From an uncultured Actinomycetes bacterium (GTDB taxonomy: Bacteria; Actinomycetota; Thermoleophilia; Solirubrobacterales; 70-9): a DNA stretch of 10,949 nucleotides. Shown piece after piece: positions 1-5,646 of the stretch. The notes beneath the pieces were generated by a model. It was not told the origin of the DNA, did not search any database, and was given only the letters and a program-made list of their open reading frames with translations. The position numbers and the translations under genes are program-made. The stretch spans positions 1 through 10,949 of the forward strand of contig CAMLQY010000044.1 in NCBI GenBank assembly GCA_946482365.1, in the 5' to 3' direction. Positions within the stretch are counted from its first letter, which is position 1, and each line of letters begins with the position of its first letter.

Positions 1-1075
1 TCAGCTCGCCGACCGTGCGCAGGCGCCGGTTGCCGAAGTGCTCGTACTCGTCGAGGTGCTCGTTGACGGGCTCGCGCGGGTAGGTGATCGCCTCAGCCGC
101 GTAGTCCTTGATCGGGTTCTCCTCGTCGACCTCCTCGGGGATGCCGAGCAGCTTCGGAAGGCTGACCAGCTCCTTGACCAAGGCGATGATGTCGTCGTGG
201 GTGAGGACCCGTGTATCGAGGTCGATGTCGAGGTCGAGCCTCGCGTTCAGCTTGTAGCGGCCGACCCTGGTGAGGTCGTAGCGCTTGGGGTCGAAGAAGA
301 GCTGCTCGAGCAGGTTGCAGGCGGCGTCGACCGAGGGCGGCTCGCCGGGGCGCTGCTTCTTGAACAGCTCGATCAGGGCGCCCTCCTCGGTCCGGGTCGC
401 CTCGGTGTCGGCCTCGATCGTGTGCCGCATGTAGATCGAGTTGTCGAACATGTCGAGGAGCTTCTCGTCCTCGACATAGCCCATCGCGCGCAGCAGCACC
501 GTCACCGGCAGCTTGCGCTTGCGGTCGATGCGGACGAAGACCTTGCCTTTTTTGTCGATCTCGAGCTCGAGCCAGGAGCCGCGGGCCGGCATCAGGTTGG
601 CGATGAAGACCTGCTTTTCCGCGTCCTTGGGCGCCATCACGTAGGCGCCGGGGGAGCGCACGAGCTGGGTGACGACGACGCGCTCGGTGCCGTTGATGAT
701 GAAGGTGCCGCGGTCGGTCATCCACGGGAAGTCGCCCATGAAGACCGCCTGCTCGCGGATCTCACCCGTCTCTTTGTTCTGGAAGGCGACGGTCGCCGAG
801 AGCGGCCGCGAGTAGGTCATGTCCTTCTCGCGGCACTCCTCGATCGAGTGCGGCGGGTCCTCGAACTTGAACTCGCCGAAGACGATGGCGAGGTTCCCCG
901 TGTAGTCCTCGATCGGGGATATGTCGTCGATCGTCTCTCGCAGCCCGCCCTTCTTCGGATCCGTCAGCTCTTCGAAGGAGCGGCGCTGGATGTCGATCAG
1001 ATGGGGGACTTCGAGGGGGTTCTGTAGTCGGGAAAAACTCCTGCGGGTTACGGGGGCAGCGTTCGAACGTGCCAA
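1..1075 (-). CDS. rpoB: RNA polymerase beta subunit, N-terminal part (partial)
   Basis: This is the first ~358 codons of the RNA polymerase beta subunit; the rest lies beyond the left edge. The reading frame carries VPHLIDIQRRSFEEL near residues 23-37 and FIINGTERVVVTQLVRSPG near 125-143. Both are typical of the beta-subunit protrusion and lobe region at the upstream side of the active-site cleft. No ATG or GTG lies in frame between the upstream stop and the conserved start of homology. I chose TTG at 1073-1075 because a GAGGAG Shine-Dalgarno (complement of 1085-1090) sits 9 nt before it, giving MARSNAAPVTRRSFSRLQ. The gene follows rplL after a 155-nt spacer, the usual order in bacteria. The identity is certain; the TTG start is probable. 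Confidence 0.96.
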   Translation of the reverse strand, partial: MARSNAAPVTRRSFSRLQNPLEVPHLIDIQRRSFEELTDPKKGGLRETIDDISPIEDYTGNLAIVFGEFKFEDPPHSIEECREKDMTYSRPLSATVAFQNKETGEIREQAVFMGDFPWMTDRGTFIINGTERVVVTQLVRSPGAYVMAPKDAEKQVFIANLMPARGSWLELEIDKKGKVFVRIDRKRKLPVTVLLRAMGYVEDEKLLDMFDNSIYMRHTIEADTEATRTEEGALIELFKKQRPGEPPSVDAACNLLEQLFFDPKRYDLTRVGRYKLNARLDLDIDLDTRVLTHDDIIALVKELVSLPKLLGIPEEVDEENPIKDYAAEAITYPREPVNEHLDEYEHFGNRRLRTVGEL

Positions 1076-1180
1076 AGTCGGCGACTCCTCAGGCGGTCAG
1101 AGGGACGTTAGGTACAGCGCAGATATCGGGCAGGGAATACAACTGGGCGCGACCGCGAAAAATAACACACGGCCGCACCC

Positions 1181-1221
1181 GACCGCGGACTTGGCTCCCT
1201 GCCTGGGCTCCAGCCGCGGTC
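1181..1221 (-). promoter_or_regulatory. rplL-rpoB spacer inverted repeat (possible attenuator)
   Basis: GACCGCGG at 1181-1188 and CCGCGGTC at 1214-1221 form a perfect 8-bp stem around a 25-nt loop. It begins about 10 nt after the rplL stop codon. On the transcribed strand a TTATTTTT tract (complement of 1158-1165) follows the stem after about 15 nt, too far for a standard intrinsic terminator. In E. coli the rplL-rpoB gap holds an attenuator and an RNase III site that lower rpoBC expression relative to the ribosomal genes. A similar role here is inference from position. Confidence 0.35.
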
Positions 1222-1230
1222 AGAACCGGC

Positions 1231-1626
1231 TTACTTGAGCTCGACGGTGGCGCCGGCCTCCTCCAGCTCGGCTTTGAGCTTGTCGGCCTCCTCGCGCTCG
1301 ACGCCCTCCTTGATCGCTTTCGGCGCCTCGTCGACCAGGGCCTTGGCCTCTTTCAGGCCGAGCCCGGTCGCGGCGCGGACGACCTTGATCACAGGGACCT
1401 TCTGGCCACCGACCTCGGCCAGGACGACGTCGACCGTCGATGCTTCCTCGCCGTCACCCCCGCCGTCTCCAGCCGGAGCTCCGGCCGCTGCGGGAGCCGC
1501 GGCGGCGACAGCCGTCGCGGAGACCCCGAACTCCTCCTCCAGCGCTTTGATCCGCTCGGAGAGCTCGAGCACCGAGATGCTTTTCAGCTCCTCGATCCAG
1601 TCCTCGGTTGAAATCTTGGTTGCCAC
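1231..1626 (-). CDS. rplL: 50S ribosomal protein L7/L12
   Basis: This 131-residue protein is the stalk protein of the large ribosomal subunit, which recruits and stimulates translation GTPases. It has the expected three parts: an N-terminal dimerisation helix region ([29 protein letters not shown], abbreviated here as residues 7-35), an Ala/Gly/Pro hinge (about 36-60), and a C-terminal domain with [20 protein letters not shown] and [15 protein letters not shown]. The start codon is GTG at 1624-1626, preceded 6 nt upstream by GAGGAG. That Shine-Dalgarno overlaps the rplJ stop codon region; only 3 nt separate the two genes, so translational coupling to rplJ is likely. The length is slightly above the usual 120-130 because of a longer hinge. 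Identity is certain. Confidence 0.98.
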   Translation of the reverse strand: MATKISTEDWIEELKSISVLELSERIKALEEEFGVSATAVAAAAPAAAGAPAGDGGGDGEEASTVDVVLAEVGGQKVPVIKVVRAATGLGLKEAKALVDEAPKAIKEGVEREEADKLKAELEEAGATVELK

Positions 1627-1629
1627 TGG

Positions 1630-2406
1630 TTACTCCTCCTCTTCCTTAGAAGTCTCATCGGCGCCCTCGTCGGCCGCCTCCTCAGCTTTCTCCTCCGCCT
1701 CCGGGGCCTCCCCAGCTTCAGGCTCAGCTGCCGGCTGGTCATCAGCCTGCGCCTCCTCATCAGCGGCGGGCTCCTCAGCCGCCTCGTCCGCGGGTGGCGT
1801 CGAGGATGGGGAGTCGCCCGCAGCTTGCGAGGACGACTCGCCGTCCTCGGCGACAGGACCCGCGGTCGACCCCTCTGAAGTCTCGCCGCTGACCAAGCCC
1901 TGCTCGGCAATCTGACCAAGCTGCAGCGCAAGTCCCTGGATCATGGAGCCCAGACCCCTTACGAGGCCGGTCAGGGGGCTGGCGACGACGCCGGCGAACT
2001 GGCCGATCAGCACTTCGCGGGCCGGCAGCTTGGCGATCGCCTTGAAGCGTTCCTCGTCGAGGACGATTTCGCCCATGAAGCCGCCGCGGTAGGTGAGCAC
2101 GTCGTGCTCTTTGTTGAAGCTCGTGATCGCCTTGGCAGCCTGGGCGGTGTCGCCGCGGACGAAGGTGAGGGCGGTCGGCCCCTGCAGCAGCTCGGCGAGC
2201 TGCTCCTGGCCCGCCTTGTCGGCGGCGATTTTGGTCAGGCGGTTCTTGACGATGCGGAAGCTGGCGTCGGCTTCGCGCAGCTTGCCGCGCAGCTCGGCCG
2301 CCTGGGGGACGCTGATCCCGCGGTAGTCGACGGCGAAGATCGCCTCGGACGCCTCGATCTCGGCGGCGATCTCCTCAATGGCTGTTGCCTTTTCGTCTCG
2401 GTTCAT
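1630..2406 (-). CDS. rplJ: 50S ribosomal protein L10 with long acidic C-terminal tail
   Basis: L10 anchors L7/L12 dimers to the ribosome stalk base on 23S rRNA beside L11. The N-terminal domain (residues 1-~130) shows the rRNA-binding stretch AELRGKLREADASFRIVKNR (37-56) and GPTALTFVRGD. Residues ~140-170 (SPLTGLVRGLGSMIQGLALQ) are the C-terminal helix that binds L7/L12 dimers. Normal L10 ends about there (165-180 residues), but this one continues to 258. The extra 88 residues (171-258) hold 31 Asp/Glu, two Lys and no Arg, with many Ala, Ser and Pro, so they are probably disordered. The ATG at 2404-2406 has AGGTG (complement of 2411-2415) upstream. It lies between rplA and rplL as in most bacteria. 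The tail runs in one open frame up to a TAA that overlaps the rplL ribosome site, so a frameshift artefact is unlikely. Confidence 0.97.
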   Translation of the reverse strand: MNRDEKATAIEEIAAEIEASEAIFAVDYRGISVPQAAELRGKLREADASFRIVKNRLTKIAADKAGQEQLAELLQGPTALTFVRGDTAQAAKAITSFNKEHDVLTYRGGFMGEIVLDEERFKAIAKLPAREVLIGQFAGVVASPLTGLVRGLGSMIQGLALQLGQIAEQGLVSGETSEGSTAGPVAEDGESSSQAAGDSPSSTPPADEAAEEPAADEEAQADDQPAAEPEAGEAPEAEEKAEEAADEGADETSKEEEE

Positions 2407-2416
2407 GTCTCACCTG

Positions 2417-2441
2417 CACCGGGCTTACGGGGCTGCCGGTG
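2417..2441 (-). promoter_or_regulatory. rplJ leader hairpin
   Basis: CACCGG at 2417-2422 and CCGGTG at 2436-2441 form a perfect 6-bp stem with a 13-nt loop in the 62-nt rplA-rplJ gap. It ends 1 nt before the rplJ Shine-Dalgarno AGGTG (complement of 2411-2415). In many bacteria the L10-L12 complex represses its own translation by binding a leader RNA in this gap. This gap is short for a full kink-turn L10 leader, so I only claim a stem in the right place. Confidence 0.3.
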
Positions 2442-2468
2442 GTCTCGGGTAAAGCGCGGCGCTGGAGT

Positions 2469-3215
2469 TTAGGCGGTCGCCAGCTCCTCTGCGGCCTGGG
2501 CCGTCGCCGCGGCGGCGTCGCGGTCGCCGACCTTGGACGCGTCGACCCGGATCCCCGGGCCCATCGTCGTGGTCAGCGTGCAGGAGACGATGTAGCGCCC
2601 CTTCGCCGCGGAGGGCTTGGCGCGGACGATCTCCTCCATCACGGCGGTGAAGTTCTCCAGCAGCTTCTCGGCCTCGAGGCTCGCCTTGCCGATCGACATG
2701 TGGACGATCGCCTGGCGGTCGGTGCGGTATTCGACCTTGCCCGCCTTCGATTCGGCGACGGCCTTCTCGACGTCGTCGGTGACCGTGCCGACCTTCGGGT
2801 TGGGCATCTTGCCCTGCGGGCCGAGGACGCGGCCGAGCTTGCCGACGGTGCCCATCATCTGCGGCGTCGCGATCGCCACGTCGAAGTCTGTCCAGCCGTC
2901 CTCCTCGACTTTCTTTGCGAGGTCGTCGCCACCGACGAAGTCGGCTCCGGCGGCCTCGGCGTCACGCGCCTGCTGGCCCTGGGCGAAGACGGCGACGGTC
3001 ACGTCCTTGCCGAGGCCGTGGGGCAGGGCGAGGGTGCCGCGCAGCTGCTCCTCGGCGTGGCGGACGTTGACCCCGAGCAGGACGTGCAGCTCGACGGTCT
3101 CGTCGAAGCTGGCGCTGGCGGTCTCCTTGATCAGCGAGACTGCCTCGGCGGGCGGGTAGGCGCGCTCGCGCTGCACCTTGCCGAGCTGTTTGCGGTAGCG
3201 CTTGCCGTGGGCCAT
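2469..3215 (-). CDS. rplA: 50S ribosomal protein L1
   Basis: L1 forms the mobile stalk at the ribosomal E site and helps release deacylated tRNA; in many bacteria it also represses its own operon by binding the rplK-rplA mRNA. The 248-residue length is normal. It starts MAHGKRYRKQLGKV and shows VELHVLLGVNVRHAEEQLRG (41-60) and the family signature GKLGRVLGPQGKMPNPKVGT around residues 124-143. The C-terminal part contains SIGKASLEAEKLLENF and TMGPGIRVD. The start is ATG at 3213-3215, with AGGAG (complement of 3227-3231) 11 nt upstream, which overlaps the rplK stop. The 14-nt gap to rplK suggests co-translation. Identity is certain. Confidence 0.98.
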   Translation of the reverse strand: MAHGKRYRKQLGKVQRERAYPPAEAVSLIKETASASFDETVELHVLLGVNVRHAEEQLRGTLALPHGLGKDVTVAVFAQGQQARDAEAAGADFVGGDDLAKKVEEDGWTDFDVAIATPQMMGTVGKLGRVLGPQGKMPNPKVGTVTDDVEKAVAESKAGKVEYRTDRQAIVHMSIGKASLEAEKLLENFTAVMEEIVRAKPSAAKGRYIVSCTLTTTMGPGIRVDASKVGDRDAAAATAQAAEELATA

Positions 3216-3229
3216 CGGATCCGGGGCTC

Positions 3230-3652
3230 CTACTCGACGTCCACGCCCATCGAGCGGGCGGTGCCGGCGATGATCTTCGAGGCGGCGTCGAGGTCGTTGG
3301 CGTTGAGGTCGGGCATCTTGCGCTCGGCGATCTGGCGGATCTGGTCTTTCGAGATCGTCCCCACTTTGTCGACGTGGGGCTCGCCCGAGCCCTTCTTGAG
3401 CCCGATCGCCTCCTTGATCAGCACCGCCGCGGGGGGCGTCTTGGTGATGAAGGTGAAGGAGCGGTCCTCATAGACGGTGATTTCGACCGGGATGATCGTC
3501 CCGCCCTCGGACTGGGTCTGGGCGTTGAACGCCTTGCAGAACTCCATGATGTTGACCCCGTGCTGGCCCAGCGCGGGGCCGACCGGCGGCGCCGGGTTGG
3601 CCGAGCCGGCCGAGATCTGAAGCTTGATCTGAGTGAGGACTTTTTTCGCCAT
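3230..3652 (-). CDS. rplK: 50S ribosomal protein L11
   Basis: L11 binds 23S rRNA at the GTPase-associated centre beside L10 and is needed for RelA/Rel-type stringent sensing and for thiopeptide binding. The 140-residue length is typical. The N-terminal domain carries the proline-rich [20 protein letters not shown] (residues 16-35) that contacts factors and thiopeptides. The C-terminal rRNA-binding domain carries [20 protein letters not shown] and ends in ARSMGVDVE, a usual L11 terminus. The ATG at 3650-3652 is the only sensible start. The 18 nt between the nusG stop and this ATG are pyrimidine-rich on the coding strand and contain no recognisable Shine-Dalgarno, so translation may depend on ribosomes arriving from nusG. 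Confidence 0.98.
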   Translation of the reverse strand: MAKKVLTQIKLQISAGSANPAPPVGPALGQHGVNIMEFCKAFNAQTQSEGGTIIPVEITVYEDRSFTFITKTPPAAVLIKEAIGLKKGSGEPHVDKVGTISKDQIRQIAERKMPDLNANDLDAASKIIAGTARSMGVDVE

Positions 3653-3670
3653 CGGGACCGGGGAGGGTAG

Positions 3671-4195
3671 CTAGATCTTCTTGACCTGGTCGTAGCCGAC
3701 CTCGACCGGCGTCTCGCGGCCGAAGATCGAGACCAGCACCTTGAGTTTGGCCGCGTCCTCGTTGATCTCGGCGATCTCGCCGGAGAAGTCCGAGAGCGGG
3801 CCGGAGACGACCTTGACCGACTCGCCGATCGAGAACTGGGCCTGGCTGCGCGGCCTCTCGGCGCTCTCGCGGTGCAGCAGGCGGTCGACCTCCGGTTTGG
3901 AGAGCGGCACCGGTTTGTTGCGCGAGCCGACGAAGCCGGTGACGCCGGGCGTGTTCTTGACCAGGCCCCAGGCGTCGTCGGTCATCTCCATGTTGACCAG
4001 GACGTAGCCGGGCATCGTGCGCTTGGACTTCGGCTCTTTCTGGCCGTCCTTGCCCATCTCCATCACGTCTTCGGTGGGGACGACGACCTGGCGCACGTTG
4101 CGGTTCTGGCTCATCGTCTGAACCCGGTGCTCGAGGTTGTGCTTGACCTTGTTCTCGTGCCCCGAGTAGGTGTTGATCACGTACCAGCGATACAT
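3671..4195 (-). CDS. nusG: Transcription termination/antitermination protein NusG
   Basis: NusG binds the RNA polymerase clamp to support elongation and can link polymerase to Rho or to the ribosome through its KOW domain. At 174 residues the length is close to E. coli NusG. The NGN domain opens with MYRWYVINTYSGHENKVKHN and contains KRTMPGYVLVNMEM and VKNTPGVTGFVGS (about residues 59-91). The KOW domain (about 121-174) has FSIGESVKVVSGPLSDFSGE and ends YDQVKKI. Many high-GC actinobacterial NusG proteins have a long acidic N-terminal extension; this one does not. The ATG at 4193-4195 has only a weak AAAGG upstream (about 4207-4211). It lies 37 nt after secE, with a hairpin spanning the secE stop. 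Confidence 0.97.
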   Translation of the reverse strand: MYRWYVINTYSGHENKVKHNLEHRVQTMSQNRNVRQVVVPTEDVMEMGKDGQKEPKSKRTMPGYVLVNMEMTDDAWGLVKNTPGVTGFVGSRNKPVPLSKPEVDRLLHRESAERPRSQAQFSIGESVKVVSGPLSDFSGEIAEINEDAAKLKVLVSIFGRETPVEVGYDQVKKI

Positions 4196-4218
4196 CAGTA
4201 GTCAGTGCCTTTGTTCGA

Positions 4219-4243
4219 AGATCCGCTGAGGCTCAGAGGATCT
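4219..4243 (-). promoter_or_regulatory. Hairpin across the secE stop codon
   Basis: AGATCC (4219-4224) pairs with GGATCT (4238-4243), followed after a single mismatched pair by CTGA (4226-4229) pairing with TCAG (4233-4236). This 25-nt near-palindrome contains the secE stop codon (4233-4235) and ends 23 nt before the nusG ATG. No U-tract follows on either strand, so it is not an intrinsic terminator. It may be a processing site or may affect nusG translation; the role is unknown. Confidence 0.45.
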
Positions 4244-4760
4244 GCTTGATCAGGAAGTTGAAGGCAGCGTCGAGCGCGCCGAGGTAGGTGGCGGCGACGG
4301 CGACGAAGATGACCGTGACCGCCGTCGCCTGGACGAGCGTGTCGCGGTCGGGCCACTGCACCTTCTTCAGCTCCGCCCAGCAGGAGGCGAAGAAGCCGAG
4401 CACGCCCCCGCGCTGCCTTTCGGCGGCGGCCTGCTTCTGCTTCTTCTCCAGCTGCTCGCGCTCGCGGCGCTTCTGCTCCGAGCGCTGGCGCTTTTCGCTT
4501 TCCTTCAGCGCCTTCGCTTCGGCGCGGCGCTCGGCACGGGCCGACGTCCGCGGCGCGTCCGGAGTCTCCAGCTGGGCCTCCGAGGCACCGACGGCGATGC
4601 CGGCCTCGACCGCTTCGACCTCGGCCACCTCGCCGGAGACGGGGACCTGGGTGTCGTGCTGGGCGCGCGACTCCGCGCCGCGCTCGGCGCCGGCGCGCTT
4701 GAGCTCCTGCTCTTCGCGGGCGCGGCGCTCGGCCTTGCGCTGTGCGCGGCTCTTGGCCAT
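4233..4760 (-). CDS. secE: Preprotein translocase subunit SecE with long charged N-terminal extension
   Basis: SecE clamps SecY in the plasma-membrane protein-export channel. The core is the last ~58 residues (118-175): an amphipathic helix with AELKKVQWPDRDTLVQAT, holding the conserved K-V-x-W-P motif, then a single membrane segment (about 146-168, VTVIFVAVAATYLGALDAAF). Single-membrane-span bacterial SecE proteins are commonly 60-90 residues; this one is 175. Residues 1-117 are hydrophilic with two basic/acidic helical stretches (1-34 and 73-117, rich in Arg, Lys, Glu, Gln, possibly coiled coil) around a less charged middle. The extension starts MAKSRAQRKAERRAREEQEL. ATG at 4758-4760 lies 4 nt after the rpmG stop. 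No good Shine-Dalgarno is visible, so coupling to rpmG is likely. The core identity is secure. Confidence 0.94.
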   Translation of the reverse strand: MAKSRAQRKAERRAREEQELKRAGAERGAESRAQHDTQVPVSGEVAEVEAVEAGIAVGASEAQLETPDAPRTSARAERRAEAKALKESEKRQRSEQKRREREQLEKKQKQAAAERQRGGVLGFFASCWAELKKVQWPDRDTLVQATAVTVIFVAVAATYLGALDAAFNFLIKQIL

Positions 4761-4764
4761 CGGG

Positions 4765-4929
4765 CTAGCGCGTCTCCTTGTGCGCCGTGTGCTTGCCGCA
4801 CCAGCGGCAGAACTTGCGCATCTCGATCCGGTCCGGCGTGTTCCGCCGGGACTTGTTCGTCTGATAGTTGCGCCGCTTGCAGTCTTCGCAAGCCAGCGTC
4901 ACCGCGATGCGGACATCTCCGCGTGCCAT
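4765..4929 (-). CDS. rpmG: 50S ribosomal protein bL33
   Basis: This 54-residue gene reads [20 protein letters not shown], continues with [20 protein letters not shown], and ends [14 protein letters not shown]. It is the small bL33 protein of the large subunit near the E site. Two CxxC pairs (C14/C17 and C41/C44) mark the zinc-binding form; bacteria that also make zinc-free paralogues use those under zinc limitation. ATG at 4927-4929 is preceded by GAGGGAG (complement of 4933-4939), 3 nt upstream. rpmG directly ahead of secE is a common arrangement. It is the first gene downstream of the promoter at 5076-5104, with a leader of about 140 nt. Confidence 0.96.
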   Translation of the reverse strand: MARGDVRIAVTLACEDCKRRNYQTNKSRRNTPDRIEMRKFCRWCGKHTAHKETR

Positions 4930-5027
4930 CTACTCCCTCGATTGCGTTAGCGCCTTGCAAGGAAAAACCCCGGGCCGAGGCACGAGGCTGGAGCGAAGGA
5001 TAGCGCTCTGCGAGCGGCGGCGGCGCG

Positions 5028-5048
5028 CGCTGCCGCGCCTCGGCAGCG
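5028..5048 (-). promoter_or_regulatory. Hairpin in the rpmG leader
   Basis: CGCTGCCG (5028-5035) and CGGCAGCG (5041-5048) make a perfect 8-bp, very GC-rich stem with a 5-nt loop. It would lie about 20 nt downstream of the predicted transcription start of the rpmG-secE operon. No T-tract follows, so it is not a terminator. It could stabilise the 5' end of the mRNA or be a chance product of high GC. The rest of the leader (4930-5027) shows no tRNA or known riboswitch that I can recognise. Confidence 0.3.
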
Positions 5049-5075
5049 ACAGTTCTCCGCGCCTCGCCGAGACCA

Positions 5076-5104
5076 AATATAAACGGCTGCCGGGCGCGTC
5101 TGAA
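5076..5104 (-). promoter_or_regulatory. Predicted sigma70-type promoter of the rpmG-secE-nusG-rpl operon
   Basis: On the minus strand, TTCAGA (complement of 5099-5104) matches the -35 consensus at 4 of 6 bases. TATATT (complement of 5076-5081) matches the -10 at 5 of 6. The spacer is exactly 17 nt. This is one of the few AT-rich spots in the region. Transcription would start near 5069 and give a leader of about 140 nt before rpmG. The -35 lies inside the proximal arm of the inverted repeat at 5099-5140, so a protein bound there would compete with RNA polymerase. Confidence 0.6.
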
Positions 5105-5140
5105 CGATTGACCCACCTATGGGGTGGTCAATCGTTCAGA
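5099..5140. repeat. 42-nt inverted repeat, operator or terminal-repeat candidate
   Basis: TCTGAACGATTGACC (5099-5113) is the exact reverse complement of GGTCAATCGTTCAGA (5126-5140), a perfect 15-bp match. With a one-base bulge (C at 5113 or 5114) the pairing can continue as CACC (5114-5117) with GGTG (5124-5127), leaving a tiny loop. The arms are AT-richer than the surroundings. No T-tract follows on either strand, so a plain terminator is unlikely. The left arm contains the -35 of the rpmG promoter, and the right arm ends 5 nt before the truncated ATPase tail at 5146. It may be a repressor site, a structured element, or the scar of a small mobile element. Confidence 0.75.
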
Positions 5141-5145
5141 CAGCG

Positions 5146-5259
5146 CTGAGAGATCGCCTCAGCGAGCGTTTCGTGGGGATCGTGTGCTACTCGGGGCCCC
5201 GCGCTTTCAAGCTTGGCGAGAAGGTCACAACGACACCGATTTGCATGCTCTGGGGGTAA
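5146..5259 (+). pseudogene. C-terminal remnant of a DUF4143-type predicted ATPase
   Basis: The frame from CTG at 5146 to TAA at 5257-5259 reads LRDRLSERFVGIVCYSGPRA, then FKLGEKVTTTPICMLWG. This matches position by position the last 37 residues of the second remnant downstream (RDELGERFAGGVLLHTGRRL, then YGLGERIVAAPICALWG at 6081-6191). In DUF4143 ATPases this segment follows the PD-(D/E)xK-like core and closes the protein with a LWG-type end. No start codon or upstream part exists: the frame begins at the edge of the inverted repeat. The two tails differ clearly at DNA level, so they come from paralogues rather than a recent local copy. Confidence 0.7.
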
Positions 5260-5318
5260 CTCCGGCTGAGGATAACCTTGCTACCTCATAGCGCACTTAC
5301 TCACGCTGCACTTAACGG

Positions 5319-5425
5319 GTGGCCAGGGCCCTGATCGACCGAGAGCGAGAGCTGGATCGGCTGCACGAGGCGCTCGCGCGACCTCCCCAGTTGGTTGTGA
5401 TGCGCGGCCGGCTCCGGGTTGGCAA
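5319..5425 (+). pseudogene. N-terminal stub of a predicted ATPase, ending at Walker A
   Basis: From GTG at 5319 the frame reads MARALIDRERELDRLHEALA, then RPPQLVVMRGRLRVGKRH. This looks like the start of P-loop ATPases of the PF01637/COG1672 kind (DRExELxxLxxAL, then LxVxxGRRRVGKS). The Walker A is damaged: the residue after GK is Arg, where Ser or Thr is required. After 5425 the plus-strand frame becomes unrelated sequence and stops at 5513, because the DNA there is homologous to an ATPase read in the opposite direction. An in-frame TAA lies just upstream of the GTG, and no ribosome site is visible. I read it as a truncated remnant, probably of a different ATPase from the DUF4143 pieces around it. 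Confidence 0.55.
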
Positions 5426-5646
5426 GCGTCATCGTCCGCATCGCGATGGGAGTGATCCGGCGAGCGCCGGCGTGGTCGGCCCGCTCGCTTTTCCGGCGTC
5501 GAGGAACCGGTGAGCAGGAACAGGCCCTTGCCCCCGAGATCGTCTACGCGGCCGCGTACGGCATTCCACATTCCCTCGGCAAGCTGGTACTCGTCGATCA
5601 GCCGCGGGTGCTCGCCGTCGAACACGAGGCTGAAGTCAGCAGGGCG
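5420..5646 (-). pseudogene. Inverted internal segment of a DUF4143-type ATPase (Walker B region)
   Basis: Read on the minus strand from 5646, the frame gives RPADFSLVFDGEHPRLIDEY, then QLAEGMWNAVRGRVDD and GKGLFLLTGSSTP. The PRLIDEYQL block is the Walker B of DUF4143/COG1373 ATPases and LTGSSTP is the following sensor strand. At about 5493 one extra base shifts the frame. The next frame continues KSERADHAGARRITPIAMRT then MTLANP, which matches the family's (H)SGAGRxxxxRMRPMTL block. The segment has no start or end of its own: a TGA stands at 5647-5649, and the other end runs into the reverse complement of the plus-strand Walker A stub. It is a broken piece, inverted relative to its neighbours. 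Confidence 0.65.

Noticed and set aside
38..1027. Long plus-strand open frame opposite rpoB
   Set aside because: It is a shadow in GC-rich DNA. The minus-strand frame has unmistakable RpoB motifs, and the plus product is a low-complexity Asp/Leu/Val-rich sequence.
1069..3473. Several long plus-strand frames opposite rplL, rplJ and rplA
   Set aside because: They lie antisense to certain ribosomal protein genes and show only composition-driven repeats, with no recognisable domain.
4963..4980. CCTC-GGCCC-GGGG hairpin followed by TTTTT in the rpmG leader (minus strand)
   Set aside because: The stem is only 4 bp with a G-U pair, too weak to call an intrinsic terminator in front of an essential operon. 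It could be revisited if transcription data show a short leader RNA.
4505..5116. Minus-strand frame of about 200 codons overlapping secE and rpmG
   Set aside because: Its product is Arg/Ala/Pro-rich shadow sequence in another frame from rpmG and secE, both of which are clearly real.
4930..5145. tRNA gene upstream of rpmG/secE
   Set aside because: tRNA genes often lie near here in bacteria, but no cloverleaf or GGTTCGA-type T-arm is visible on either strand.
5281..5625. Minus-strand frame of 114 codons as an intact small gene
   Set aside because: Only its first ~45 residues match a DUF4143 Walker B region. The rest is out of frame relative to the homology and then antisense to the ATPase stub, so it is treated as a pseudogene piece.
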